A stretch of DNA of 64,000 nucleotides, from positions 248,001-312,000 of the forward strand of contig CAXXSW010000007.1 in assembly GCA_963677625.2 (NCBI GenBank), in the 5' to 3' direction. This document shows, piece after piece, positions 23,746-31,872 of this stretch. The notes below the pieces were generated by a model. The model worked only from the letters and a program-made list of their open reading frames with translations. It did not search any database and was not told where the DNA came from. Position numbers and translations under genes: made by a program. The stretch is from UBA1351 sp963677625 (lineage in GTDB: Bacteria > Bacillota > Clostridia > Lachnospirales > Vallitaleaceae). Each line of letters opens with the position of its first letter. The first letter of the stretch is position 1.

Positions 23746-24795
23746 CTACGCCTCCTTGATCAACCTGTTTAGCATCTCATGATGACGTCTAACTTGTTCT
23801 ACTTCATCAATCATATGTGCTTCACCTCTATCGTGACAATACCGTTGTCCCTCAAACTCCGAATTAATATAACCTTTAAAACCATGCTCTTTTAAATACT
23901 TAATCGGAGTCGCATAATCAATAGCTTTATCTTCAAACTGACCAGGTTTACCTTCTATCTCCGTCATGTGGTAAAACTTACCGTGTATACTGACGATATG
24001 AGGAATGATGTCAATAATGTCTTCCGGTCTTGCTGAAGACTCATTGATGGCGATGGCACCTAAGGTCATAAAATGCATGCCATGTCCAGGATATTTCTCA
24101 TCCATCATTTTTAATATATCATCTGTATTATAACCCTCAGCACTTTTTTCCAGAATCATATGGATCATATCTTGGTTATAATGACGGAAGAAATAATCTA
24201 TCGCTAAATCAGTAGGGGAATGTTGGAAGACACCAAAATCTGGTACAAGTCCCACATGCTTGGTTCCTGTCCGATTGATCAACTCCATAAGCTCATCCAC
24301 CATTCTTGGGTCCATAACCGGGTCGATTTTACCATGATTGAGCCCGGCCTTTATAGGCAAGGGCGCATGAATTTCTTTTCCAATACGCACATTATATTTT
24401 TCAGCTGTTGGAATAGCCATTTCAATAACTTCTGTCGGTACTAAGCATAAGGCCCTAACATTTTCAAAACCAAGTTTAGACGCAATCTTAATATCATTTT
24501 TTAAACGTTCAGCCGCCTCTCGGTAATTCATAATGTGGGTTCTAAACTGATGTACATCTAGATAAATATCCATGGTTACCGCTTTCATATCATAACGGGC
24601 CATTTCATTGTTCCAGTCAAAAATAAACTCTTCTGTCGGAAAAGGATATTTTCTTATAATTGCTTCATCAATAATCTCTACTCCGTCAGTTTTCAGGACA
24701 TCATGGACCTCTACAATCATGTCCTTCCAATTCATTCTCTTGAAAAATTGTTCCTGTTGATAAGAATAAAAAGAAACACCTGTCTTAATCCCCAT
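23746..24795 (-). CDS. C-glycoside deglycosidase alpha-like TIM-barrel protein (pair 2)
   Basis: A 349-residue homologue of the pair 1 alpha protein. Putative metal ligands occur at matching places: VEIIDE near 38, GKEIHAPLP near 140, VPDFGVFQ near 184, SIHGKFYHMT near 269 and NSEFEGQRY near 312. The C-termini of both paralogues end in 'VRRHxExxxRxI'. The gene lies 2 bp after its DUF6379 partner, indicating tight coupling. Two such pairs in one operon suggest enzymes for different linkage positions (for example 6-C versus 8-C) or different sugars. Known for the family: Mn2+-dependent C-C cleavage of 3-oxo-glycosides. The specific substrate is inferred. Confidence 0.75.
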   Translation of the reverse strand: MGIKTGVSFYSYQQEQFFKRMNWKDMIVEVHDVLKTDGVEIIDEAIIRKYPFPTEEFIFDWNNEMARYDMKAVTMDIYLDVHQFRTHIMNYREAAERLKNDIKIASKLGFENVRALCLVPTEVIEMAIPTAEKYNVRIGKEIHAPLPIKAGLNHGKIDPVMDPRMVDELMELINRTGTKHVGLVPDFGVFQHSPTDLAIDYFFRHYNQDMIHMILEKSAEGYNTDDILKMMDEKYPGHGMHFMTLGAIAINESSARPEDIIDIIPHIVSIHGKFYHMTEIEGKPGQFEDKAIDYATPIKYLKEHGFKGYINSEFEGQRYCHDRGEAHMIDEVEQVRRHHEMLNRLIKEA

Positions 24796-24797
24796 GT

Positions 24798-25262
24798 CTA
24801 CACCTCCCTATTTTGAAGCTCTAACACAAACTTACTAATCGTATTAGTTTTACCTGATCCAGCACCACCGCCTGGCACCGGTGGGTTTTTCAGCCATTCT
24901 TCATCCCATGGCATATAACCATACTGTGAAAGAACTGATTGCTGTAGAAAGATTTCATGTTTACCTTCTTTCAAACCACCTGGTTTTTTAACATGAATAA
25001 ATGCTTCATCATCATAATCCCAGTGTTCCCAGATACATGTCTTAATCACTTCAAAACTTCTTGGTGGCTTACCGTTGATTTCAAAGCTTTGCTTTGTCAC
25101 TGGATATTTCACTCCATCACATTCAACATAATAGCCGTTGACCAAGCTAAGGAAACACCCTCGATAATCCGCTATTCTTACAGCAAATTTAAAGCCTGTC
25201 ACTTTTCCATCTTGAACTATATTCTCCAAACTGTCTTTTCGAATTAAAAAATCATCAAACAT
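24798..25262 (-). CDS. C-glycoside deglycosidase beta-like subunit, DUF6379 (pair 2)
   Basis: A 154-residue beta-rich protein of DUF6379 type: VTGFKFAVRIADYRGCFLSLV (about 20-40), YVECDGVKYPVTKQSFEING (44-63) and KEGKHEIFLQQSVL near 98-110, aligning with the pair 1 beta protein. It carries a longer C-terminus with a Pro/Gly-rich PPVPGGGAGSGKTN segment (this resembles a Walker A by chance, but it is in a loop and lacks the fold). The gene is 2 bp from alpha-2 and follows the ABC permease genes, so import and cleavage are transcribed together. The start follows GGATGAGG. Confidence 0.7.
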   Translation of the reverse strand: MFDDFLIRKDSLENIVQDGKVTGFKFAVRIADYRGCFLSLVNGYYVECDGVKYPVTKQSFEINGKPPRSFEVIKTCIWEHWDYDDEAFIHVKKPGGLKEGKHEIFLQQSVLSQYGYMPWDEEWLKNPPVPGGGAGSGKTNTISKFVLELQNREV

Positions 25263-25295
25263 CTTCGCCTCATCCTTTCGTCAACGATCTAATTA

Positions 25296-26198
25296 TTATC
25301 CTTTAACACTACCCATGGAAATACCTTTAATAAAGTATCTTTGGAAGAATGGATATAAGATCATAATCGGTAATACACCGATAACTGCCATAGCCATCCT
25401 TATACCTCTACCCGGTAAATCCATAGAAGCCCCCTGTGCTGAAAGTTCAGACATGGTTGCCAGGGTATTGATATTGTTCATAATATTATTCAAAAGTACC
25501 TGAAGACTAAATAAATCAGGTTTATTAATATAATAGAGACCATTCATCCAGTCATTCCAGTAGCCTAATCCAATCATCAAACCAACTGTAGCCAATATTG
25601 GCTTTGAAAGTGGCATAACAATGACTCTATAAATCATAAATTCACTGGCTCCATCTATTTTAGCTGCTTCAATCAAGGCCGGATGTATAGTTGCCTTAAA
25701 ACTATTTTTAAATAACATTATATAAAATCCATTAAATACCAAGTTTGGGAAAACCAATGCCCATATACTATTTTTCAAATGAAAGAGTTGGGTCCACATA
25801 ATATACTGAGGCACCAAACCGCCATTAAATAAAATAGTAAAAAAGACTAGCAGGGTAAAGAGCTTCCTTCTTTTATAATCGCTTCTGGATAGTGGATATG
25901 CCAAAAGGGGACCAATCAGGAGACTTAAAGTCGTACCAAAAATGGTAATGAAGAAGGTGATACCATAAGCCTGAAAAATTCGTTTAGCATTGGTGATAAA
26001 CATATACTCGTAAGAGTAAAAACTTATTTTATCAGTTAAGAACTTATAACCTTCTTTAAGTAGGGTCTCTTCACTTGTGAAAGAGGACATAATCAACAGC
26101 CAAAAGGGCAAAAGAGCACATAAGGCTAGAATCACAAGTAAAGTCGTAATAACAAATTGAAATATATATTCATCTTTTCCTTTTACTTTTGATGACAT
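25296..26198 (-). CDS. Carbohydrate ABC transporter permease, YtcP/AraQ type
   Basis: A 300-residue inner membrane protein with six helices. The ABC-permease EAA loop is EAAKIDGASEFMIYRVIVMP (about 189-208), which docks to the ATPase. It belongs to the second-permease group of CUT1 importers (YtcP-like) that typically pair with LplB-like proteins; that partner ends 9 bp upstream. No ATPase gene is present in the window, as is usual for this group, which share an MsmX/MsmK-type ATPase encoded elsewhere. Its position just before the deglycosidase genes points to import of a glycoside or oligosaccharide. Confidence 0.88.
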   Translation of the reverse strand: MSSKVKGKDEYIFQFVITTLLVILALCALLPFWLLIMSSFTSEETLLKEGYKFLTDKISFYSYEYMFITNAKRIFQAYGITFFITIFGTTLSLLIGPLLAYPLSRSDYKRRKLFTLLVFFTILFNGGLVPQYIMWTQLFHLKNSIWALVFPNLVFNGFYIMLFKNSFKATIHPALIEAAKIDGASEFMIYRVIVMPLSKPILATVGLMIGLGYWNDWMNGLYYINKPDLFSLQVLLNNIMNNINTLATMSELSAQGASMDLPGRGIRMAMAVIGVLPIMILYPFFQRYFIKGISMGSVKG

Positions 26199-26207
26199 GA
26201 CTTCCTC

Positions 26208-27554
26208 CTAAAACAGCGCATTTTCTTTGTCCACTTTGCGAATAACCGTATTGATGACCAGTACAAATATGAAACCGACTACTGACTGATAAGCACCTGC
26301 AGCAGATGCCATAGCGATATTATTACTCTGAAGCAAGCTTCGGTATACATATGTATCTATTGTCTGAGTTACAGAAAACAGTATGCCTGAATTCATTGGC
26401 ACCTGATAGAATAATCCAAAATCTGAATAGAAAATTCGGCCTGCCTGTATCAAAAACAAGGTAATAACCGTTGGCTTTAACAAGGGAAGTGTAATCTTAG
26501 TAATCTGTTTTAATCGACCACAACCGTCAACATAAGCCGCTTCGTATAAACTTTTATCAATACTAACTACAGAAGCCAAATAAATAATAGAGCTATAACC
26601 CAACATTTTCCACGTATTAACAAAGATAAGTATAAATGGCCAATATAGCTTTTCCTGATAAAAGTTAATTGTTGCATCATCTGCTAATATAGCATTATTG
26701 ATCCATCCCGATTGATTGCCTAAAAATCCATAAACGATATAGGCGACAATAACCATGGAAATCATATGTGGCAATAAAATCGATGTCTGAAAAAACTTTT
26801 GTAATCGTCTAGAGAAAATCTCAGCCAAAGCAATGGCGACAACAATACCCATCACATTACCTAGAATAATGAAAATCATATTATAGCCTAAGGTATTTCG
26901 AGTTATGATGAAGGCATCATTAGTCGTAAACAAATATTTAAAATTCTCAAACCCAATCCATGGGCTTTTCAAAACGCCTACGCTATAGTCAATTTTTTTG
27001 AAAGCGATCAACACACCTGCCATTGGTATATAATTATTGACCAAAAGGTATAGAAGGCCTGGTATAACCATAAAATCCAGAGCCGACATAATACGTGCTT
27101 CTTTTAGAAGAAGCATGGCGTAAAAAATGGTTGCAATACCTATAAGAACTAAAATAATAGCGCCAAAAGTGAGACTGATATCCTTTGAAGCCTCTAGTTG
27201 TCCTTTTAGCTGTTGAATAGCAATAGTTTGTATAATCACTTCCGCAATCCCTATTACTAAAAGTATTTTTCCTGTCTTACCTACATTGAATCTATTGGCA
27301 AAAACTCCTAAAAGTATAACCAATAAAAATACAATAGCTAGTGCAATCAAGAAGAGATTAGGTGTTACCTCTACCTTTCCTGCCATGACCAGTTTTCCTG
27401 AAATGGATTCCAAGCCTGATATAGTATAAACCTTCTTTTTATATGAATATGATACAAACGGTAATAACAACATAAAAAAAGATATGGCACCTAGAATAAT
27501 CAATTCTATCCTAATGCCCTTTTGATGCCCGATACCCGGAATCATCTTATTCAT
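26208..27554 (-). CDS. Carbohydrate ABC transporter permease, LplB type, with N-terminal extension
   Basis: A 448-residue permease. The C-terminal 300 residues are a normal LplB-like unit beginning FMVIPGLLYLLVNNYIP, with EAA loop EAAYVDGCGRLKQITKITLP (about 350-369). The first ~150 residues are extra: about four additional membrane helices (around 18-35, 65-83, 93-110 and 127-147) and a short external loop after helix 1. LplB proteins are usually 290-330 residues. The extension has no recognised domain and could shape a wider entry for a bulky glycoside. The gene follows the lipoprotein gene after a hairpin and precedes its partner by 9 bp. Confidence 0.88.
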   Translation of the reverse strand: MNKMIPGIGHQKGIRIELIILGAISFFMLLLPFVSYSYKKKVYTISGLESISGKLVMAGKVEVTPNLFLIALAIVFLLVILLGVFANRFNVGKTGKILLVIGIAEVIIQTIAIQQLKGQLEASKDISLTFGAIILVLIGIATIFYAMLLLKEARIMSALDFMVIPGLLYLLVNNYIPMAGVLIAFKKIDYSVGVLKSPWIGFENFKYLFTTNDAFIITRNTLGYNMIFIILGNVMGIVVAIALAEIFSRRLQKFFQTSILLPHMISMVIVAYIVYGFLGNQSGWINNAILADDATINFYQEKLYWPFILIFVNTWKMLGYSSIIYLASVVSIDKSLYEAAYVDGCGRLKQITKITLPLLKPTVITLFLIQAGRIFYSDFGLFYQVPMNSGILFSVTQTIDTYVYRSLLQSNNIAMASAAGAYQSVVGFIFVLVINTVIRKVDKENALF

Positions 27555-27626
27555 TGTATAGGTCTCCTTTCTTTTTAGCCTTTTATATTCAATCCGCTAA
27601 AATTAAAACGAATCGCAAACTGAAAG

Positions 27627-27654
27627 CCGGCCACTTCATACTTGAAATGACCGG
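27627..27654 (-). other. Intercistronic hairpin after the binding-protein gene
   Basis: CCGGCCACTTCA and TGAAATGACCGG form a 12-bp stem (one G-U pair) with a 4-base loop, between the solute-binding lipoprotein and the permease. Such stems protect the upstream mRNA and let the binding protein be made in excess. Confidence 0.6.
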
Positions 27655-27664
27655 CGGATAATTC

Positions 27665-29272
27665 TTATTGATTTGCCAACCACTCGTCAAGTTGTTTCTG
27701 ATATTCTGCAACAACTTTGTCGATGCCTGAAGCTTTTAATTTTGCAATAAAATCATTATAATCATTCTCACTTAATATACCTGCTGCTAATCCCGGTACA
27801 TATTCATTGGTCACATTAGTAAGTGCTGTAAGTTCATTTGTAATCACTGTAGTATCAGCACTGAATCCAAGATATTGTGATACGCCACAGGCTTCCATTT
27901 CTTCTTCAACCATGTCACGAATATTTGCTGGATTCCCATCCCAAGGCAATGTTATGAATTGATTTCCATATAGGAAATCAGCTGTATGATAGGCAACATT
28001 TTCTGCTGAAACACCTTCTGGGAACTTAGCAACACCGTCAACAACTTCATAGTCTCTGCCTTCAATACCCCATGCCAAAATATTGTTGATATCAGTATTG
28101 GTATACATCAGGTTCAACATCTTAGCCGCTGCTTCTTGTTCTTTGGATACAGTAGGTATTGCCCATCCAAATTTACGAATGTTTCCTGATCCGATTGGCG
28201 CACTGGTTATTTTAAATCCGGTTAAATCATGACCGGCAGCAGCACCATGAGTAACATCTGCACCTAATTCACCGATAATTGTTTGTGCGAAGATAACATT
28301 ATTTTTAATAAGAATATCACCTAAGTCTTCACTCATAGCTGCATCAGGATAAACTAAACCTTTTTCATACCAGTCTCTTACTCGTGCAATCATTTTTTGG
28401 TAATCTTCGGTTTCATAGTAACTAAGAACCTTACCGTTTTCATCTGAAGCTATTAATTTTTGGCTATCTCCAAGGTTATCATAAACACTATTATCTGCGA
28501 AACTATCTTCTCCATACCACATACCAATTGAAGTAATAACAGTACCTTCAGCATCAACATTACCTGTACCGTAGACATCATATTTGTCTGTAATGGTTGT
28601 CAAAATTTCTTCATATTCTGACCAGGTTTTCATATTCTGTGCTTTTTCAAGTAAGCCTGTCTCTTCTAACATATCTGTTCTCATCAAAGTATAACCTGCC
28701 ATAGCCATATCTCTATTACATGGCAATGCATAGATCTCACCATTGATACTAGTACCTCTAACTAGGTCACCTAAAATATCTAAAGTCTCTTGACCGTACT
28801 TATCCATTAAGTCATCCAATGGAACCAAGGCATTGTTACTAGTCAAAGCTGAAAAGCCTGCTGGTGGAATCGGTGTCAAGTGAATGATGTCTATGTCTTC
28901 GTTTCCAGCAAGAGCTAAGTTTAACTGTTGTGAATACTGACCAGGTTCTACATATTGAAGCGTTACGTGGGTATTAATTTCTGCTTCTGTAATAGCATTG
29001 ACTGCTTCTTCAACTGCAACTACGCCTTCTCCCATAGGTGCAAGTGAAAGAATCATCATGGTTATTTCAGCCATTTCTTCGTCTGCTACTTCAGTTTCTG
29101 TCGTGTCAGTTTGATTATCATCTGTGCTGTCTTCTGATTTTGTGTCCTCTGTTTTAGTTCCTACAGAGTCATCATTGTCATCAACTTGTTCTGAATTACC
29201 GCACCCAGAAAATAAGGATACTGCAAGAGCAAGCACAAGTAGGATGGATAATAATTTTTTTGTTGATTTCAT
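27665..29272 (-). CDS. Extracellular solute-binding lipoprotein of the glycoside ABC importer
   Basis: A 535-residue lipoprotein. The signal peptide ends in the lipobox F-S-G-C (acylated Cys near residue 24), followed by a long acidic Ser/Thr/Asp linker (to about residue 70). The remainder is a family 1-like binding protein of the LplA type: NLALAGNEDIDIIHLTP is a typical early motif and KMLNLMYTNTDINNILAWGIEG is characteristic of LplA-like C-lobes. It would capture the substrate outside the cell for the two permeases downstream. The gene is preceded by a region with an AraC-type operator candidate and the start follows GGAGG. Confidence 0.88.
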   Translation of the reverse strand: MKSTKKLLSILLVLALAVSLFSGCGNSEQVDDNDDSVGTKTEDTKSEDSTDDNQTDTTETEVADEEMAEITMMILSLAPMGEGVVAVEEAVNAITEAEINTHVTLQYVEPGQYSQQLNLALAGNEDIDIIHLTPIPPAGFSALTSNNALVPLDDLMDKYGQETLDILGDLVRGTSINGEIYALPCNRDMAMAGYTLMRTDMLEETGLLEKAQNMKTWSEYEEILTTITDKYDVYGTGNVDAEGTVITSIGMWYGEDSFADNSVYDNLGDSQKLIASDENGKVLSYYETEDYQKMIARVRDWYEKGLVYPDAAMSEDLGDILIKNNVIFAQTIIGELGADVTHGAAAGHDLTGFKITSAPIGSGNIRKFGWAIPTVSKEQEAAAKMLNLMYTNTDINNILAWGIEGRDYEVVDGVAKFPEGVSAENVAYHTADFLYGNQFITLPWDGNPANIRDMVEEEMEACGVSQYLGFSADTTVITNELTALTNVTNEYVPGLAAGILSENDYNDFIAKLKASGIDKVVAEYQKQLDEWLANQ

Positions 29273-29351
29273 GCAACTACCTCCAATTTTTTATTATATA
29301 TAAGTTTCGCGTCCCATGGACAGTATCTACTATACGCTTATCACTAGTCCA

Positions 29352-29446
29352 AGTATAGACCGCGTATTTGTGGAGGTACTCATTTTTGAACTTCTTTTAA
29401 ATCCTTGATTTTACAGGCTTTTCACCCCTAGGGTCTTCATTTTTGA
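29352..29446 (-). promoter_or_regulatory. Putative AraC-activated promoter of the importer/deglycosidase operon
   Basis: On the - strand a -10 TATACT (29352-29357) has a poor -35 17 bp upstream. TCAAAAATG lies directly upstream (29381-29389) and is repeated exactly at 29438-29446, 57 bp away. A weak -35 next to tandem repeats is typical for an activator-dependent promoter; the AraC protein encoded just upstream is the likely regulator. Confidence 0.4.
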
Positions 29447-29490
29447 GCCAGTATTTTCATGATGAAAATGAATAGATCTTATACAAATAA

Positions 29491-29520
29491 AACCCCCACT
29501 CTTTTTGTAGAGTGGGGGTT
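29491..29520 (-). terminator. Intrinsic terminator of the AraC regulator gene
   Basis: AACCCCCACTC (29491-29501) and GAGTGGGGGTT (29510-29520) form a perfect 11-bp stem. On the - strand it is followed by TTTTATTT. Confidence 0.85.
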
Positions 29521-29547
29521 ATTAAAATAGTATACATTTTTATTGTT

Positions 29548-31872
29548 TTAATGGATATTTTCCCTGAATTGAGTTGGCGTAATGCCCTCCTGTTTTTTAA
29601 AACGAGATACCAATGTCCGGTAATTATAATAGCCGACTTCTTCTGCAATTTCTTCTAAATTCTTATTTGTTTCAAGAAGATATTTTTTTGCCTTTTCCAC
29701 TCTTAAATAATGCACATAATCCAAGGTCGATTGTCCGATTTCCTTTTTCATGAATTTTGACAAATTGGAAATCCCCATCTCCATGGCTTGAGCAATCTGA
29801 GAGACGGTCAAATTCGGGTCTTCATAGTGTTGTGAAATATAAGTTATAACTGCTTCTATCTTATCCTGACTTTTTTCTTTATGTTCTTCCTTTTCTTGCT
29901 CTGAAAAATCAATAAGACGGTTAAAAATATCTTCAATCGTCTTTTTTAACTCAGGTATACTTGCAGCATTCAAGAGTTTTTCAAGACTTTTCTGGTCAAT
30001 ATGACCTCTATACTCACTACGTTCATTGAGACTCATTAGCCCATGCATTAACTTATCAATCATACCAAAAAGTTTCACTTTCAAAGTCTGTAGTGATTTA
30101 AGCTCATATACATCTTCATCAATAATTTCCAATATACTCTTTTTTGCCGCTTCAAAGTCAGCGACTAAAACCAAATTCAAAAATATTTTTTCCTTCTCAA
30201 TATTAAAAACCAAGGACTGATTGCCTGCTTCTTTCATAACCTGATCATAATCCAAAATTACATTTTGATCTCCAACAATATTCTTTAATTCAAGTACGTC
30301 AACGGCGTTGTCATATCCTAACTTAATACCAAATTTTCCCTCATGTTCAGAGCTTAAGGCAAATGAACCAATAATTCCGAAATTTTTTGTCAAATAATCC
30401 TTTATAACCCTTGCCTTATCGACATAATCTATCCCTATTTCAGCATTAATAGAAAGAGGAATAACAAAGCGATTTTCCATGGAAAGAACATGGAGCATAC
30501 CAAAAGCGCTAAAAAATTCTTCAAAAATGTTAATAATGGTGAAAGTCATCAACTCAAAAACGGATTCATCCTGAATATCCATCCCTGATTCATAAAACAA
30601 ATTGGTAAAATCATCAATCTGATAGACCAAAACTCTATTACGACCCTTTTTTATTCGTATTTTTATGTCCTTAAGCTCACTGGATTCAACCTGACTGGCC
30701 TCTTCTATATGCCATCCACGTATAATCCTACTAAAATACCAGTTCCTGTTCTTCCTCTCCTGTTTAGCAATATAACTCTTATAGGTATCCATAGTATGAA
30801 CCATATTATCGATGATATCTTCAATAATCATATAGTCATCATCTTTATTTCCTATATCTCCATTCCCTTTTCCATTTTGATATTTGGTCGCCAATGTCTT
30901 AAGCTTCCTAATTGGCTTATACTTCAATCGGGATATATATAAGGCGATAAGTACACCTATTCCAGCACTAATAATTACAAAAAGGAGAACATTTTCCTTA
31001 TAGGTATTCACTTCGTGAAGATATTGCTTGACATCAATCAGAGACACAAACTTCCAATGGCTTATTTCTGACTTAAAATAAGTCATAAGATACTTGTCAT
31101 TCATAAGCATTTTACTCGCTGGATAACCTTGATTAAATTCAAGACCTTTCCAATCAACTTGATTCATAAGATCTGTGTCATTACTAATAGATTCTCCATA
31201 AGAATTGATAATCATCAAGCCATTTCCATCTAGAACACTATAGGCGGCTAGCTGGTCTTCTATACCTCCTAATTCGGCAACTATAAGACCTTCTGGATCA
31301 GAAAGATCTGCCAAGACCAAAGGCATTACATAATAAATGTGTGTCTTACCACTTGATGTATCTTTGATAAAATAATAGTTTTCATCTTGCTTCTCAATCA
31401 TCTGCTGAAAATCGACTTTTTCAACTCCTAACACACTTTCATAGGGAAAGGACTCGTTAATATTTAGTACTGTTCCTGATTCGCTTGTCAGCACATAATG
31501 ATTTTTCAAAGAAATAAGAGTTAAACTAGCAATCACCGGATTATTGCTAAGTAGGGTTTCAATCTTTCCCTTACTTCTTGTCATAGCATAGTAATTTGCA
31601 CCACTATTAAAAATATTATAGTTATTGATAAATGCTTCCACATCATTATCATGGGCAATTTGTCTTACACCTGTTTCAAATTGAATAATAGAACGGTCGA
31701 TTAAGGAAATTCGGTTGACCATAGCCGTCGTCTCAATTTCTTCTATTTTTTCCGATAAAAGTTCTACAGAATTATCATACATAAAGAAACCAATGCCATA
31801 TGGAATCATCAATACTACTATATAGGAAATAACAAAAGACCAGAATATTTTATTATTAAATCGGCTCTTCAT
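29548..31872 (-). CDS. Membrane-bound AraC family regulator
   Basis: A 774-residue one-component regulator. A first helix (about 10-27), an extracellular sensing domain of about 260 residues (dCache-like) and a second helix (about 293-312) lead into cytosolic linker segments. The C-terminus (about 670-774) is an AraC-type double helix-turn-helix: LTVSQIAQAMEMGISNLSKF and KNLEEIAEEVGYYNYRTLVSRFKKQ. This arrangement is common for regulators of CUT1 sugar operons in clostridia and bacilli: ligand outside, activation of a nearby transporter operon inside. Its start overlaps the stop of the binding-protein-like gene (TAATG), so the pair may sense jointly. The target is probably the promoter at 29.35 kb. 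Confidence 0.85.
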   Translation of the reverse strand: MKSRFNNKIFWSFVISYIVVLMIPYGIGFFMYDNSVELLSEKIEEIETTAMVNRISLIDRSIIQFETGVRQIAHDNDVEAFINNYNIFNSGANYYAMTRSKGKIETLLSNNPVIASLTLISLKNHYVLTSESGTVLNINESFPYESVLGVEKVDFQQMIEKQDENYYFIKDTSSGKTHIYYVMPLVLADLSDPEGLIVAELGGIEDQLAAYSVLDGNGLMIINSYGESISNDTDLMNQVDWKGLEFNQGYPASKMLMNDKYLMTYFKSEISHWKFVSLIDVKQYLHEVNTYKENVLLFVIISAGIGVLIALYISRLKYKPIRKLKTLATKYQNGKGNGDIGNKDDDYMIIEDIIDNMVHTMDTYKSYIAKQERKNRNWYFSRIIRGWHIEEASQVESSELKDIKIRIKKGRNRVLVYQIDDFTNLFYESGMDIQDESVFELMTFTIINIFEEFFSAFGMLHVLSMENRFVIPLSINAEIGIDYVDKARVIKDYLTKNFGIIGSFALSSEHEGKFGIKLGYDNAVDVLELKNIVGDQNVILDYDQVMKEAGNQSLVFNIEKEKIFLNLVLVADFEAAKKSILEIIDEDVYELKSLQTLKVKLFGMIDKLMHGLMSLNERSEYRGHIDQKSLEKLLNAASIPELKKTIEDIFNRLIDFSEQEKEEHKEKSQDKIEAVITYISQHYEDPNLTVSQIAQAMEMGISNLSKFMKKEIGQSTLDYVHYLRVEKAKKYLLETNKNLEEIAEEVGYYNYRTLVSRFKKQEGITPTQFRENIH

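Noticed and set aside
24798..24900. Walker A motif in the second DUF6379 protein (GAGSGKT)
   Set aside because: It lies in a Pro/Gly-rich C-terminal loop of a small beta protein with no Walker B or P-loop fold around it.
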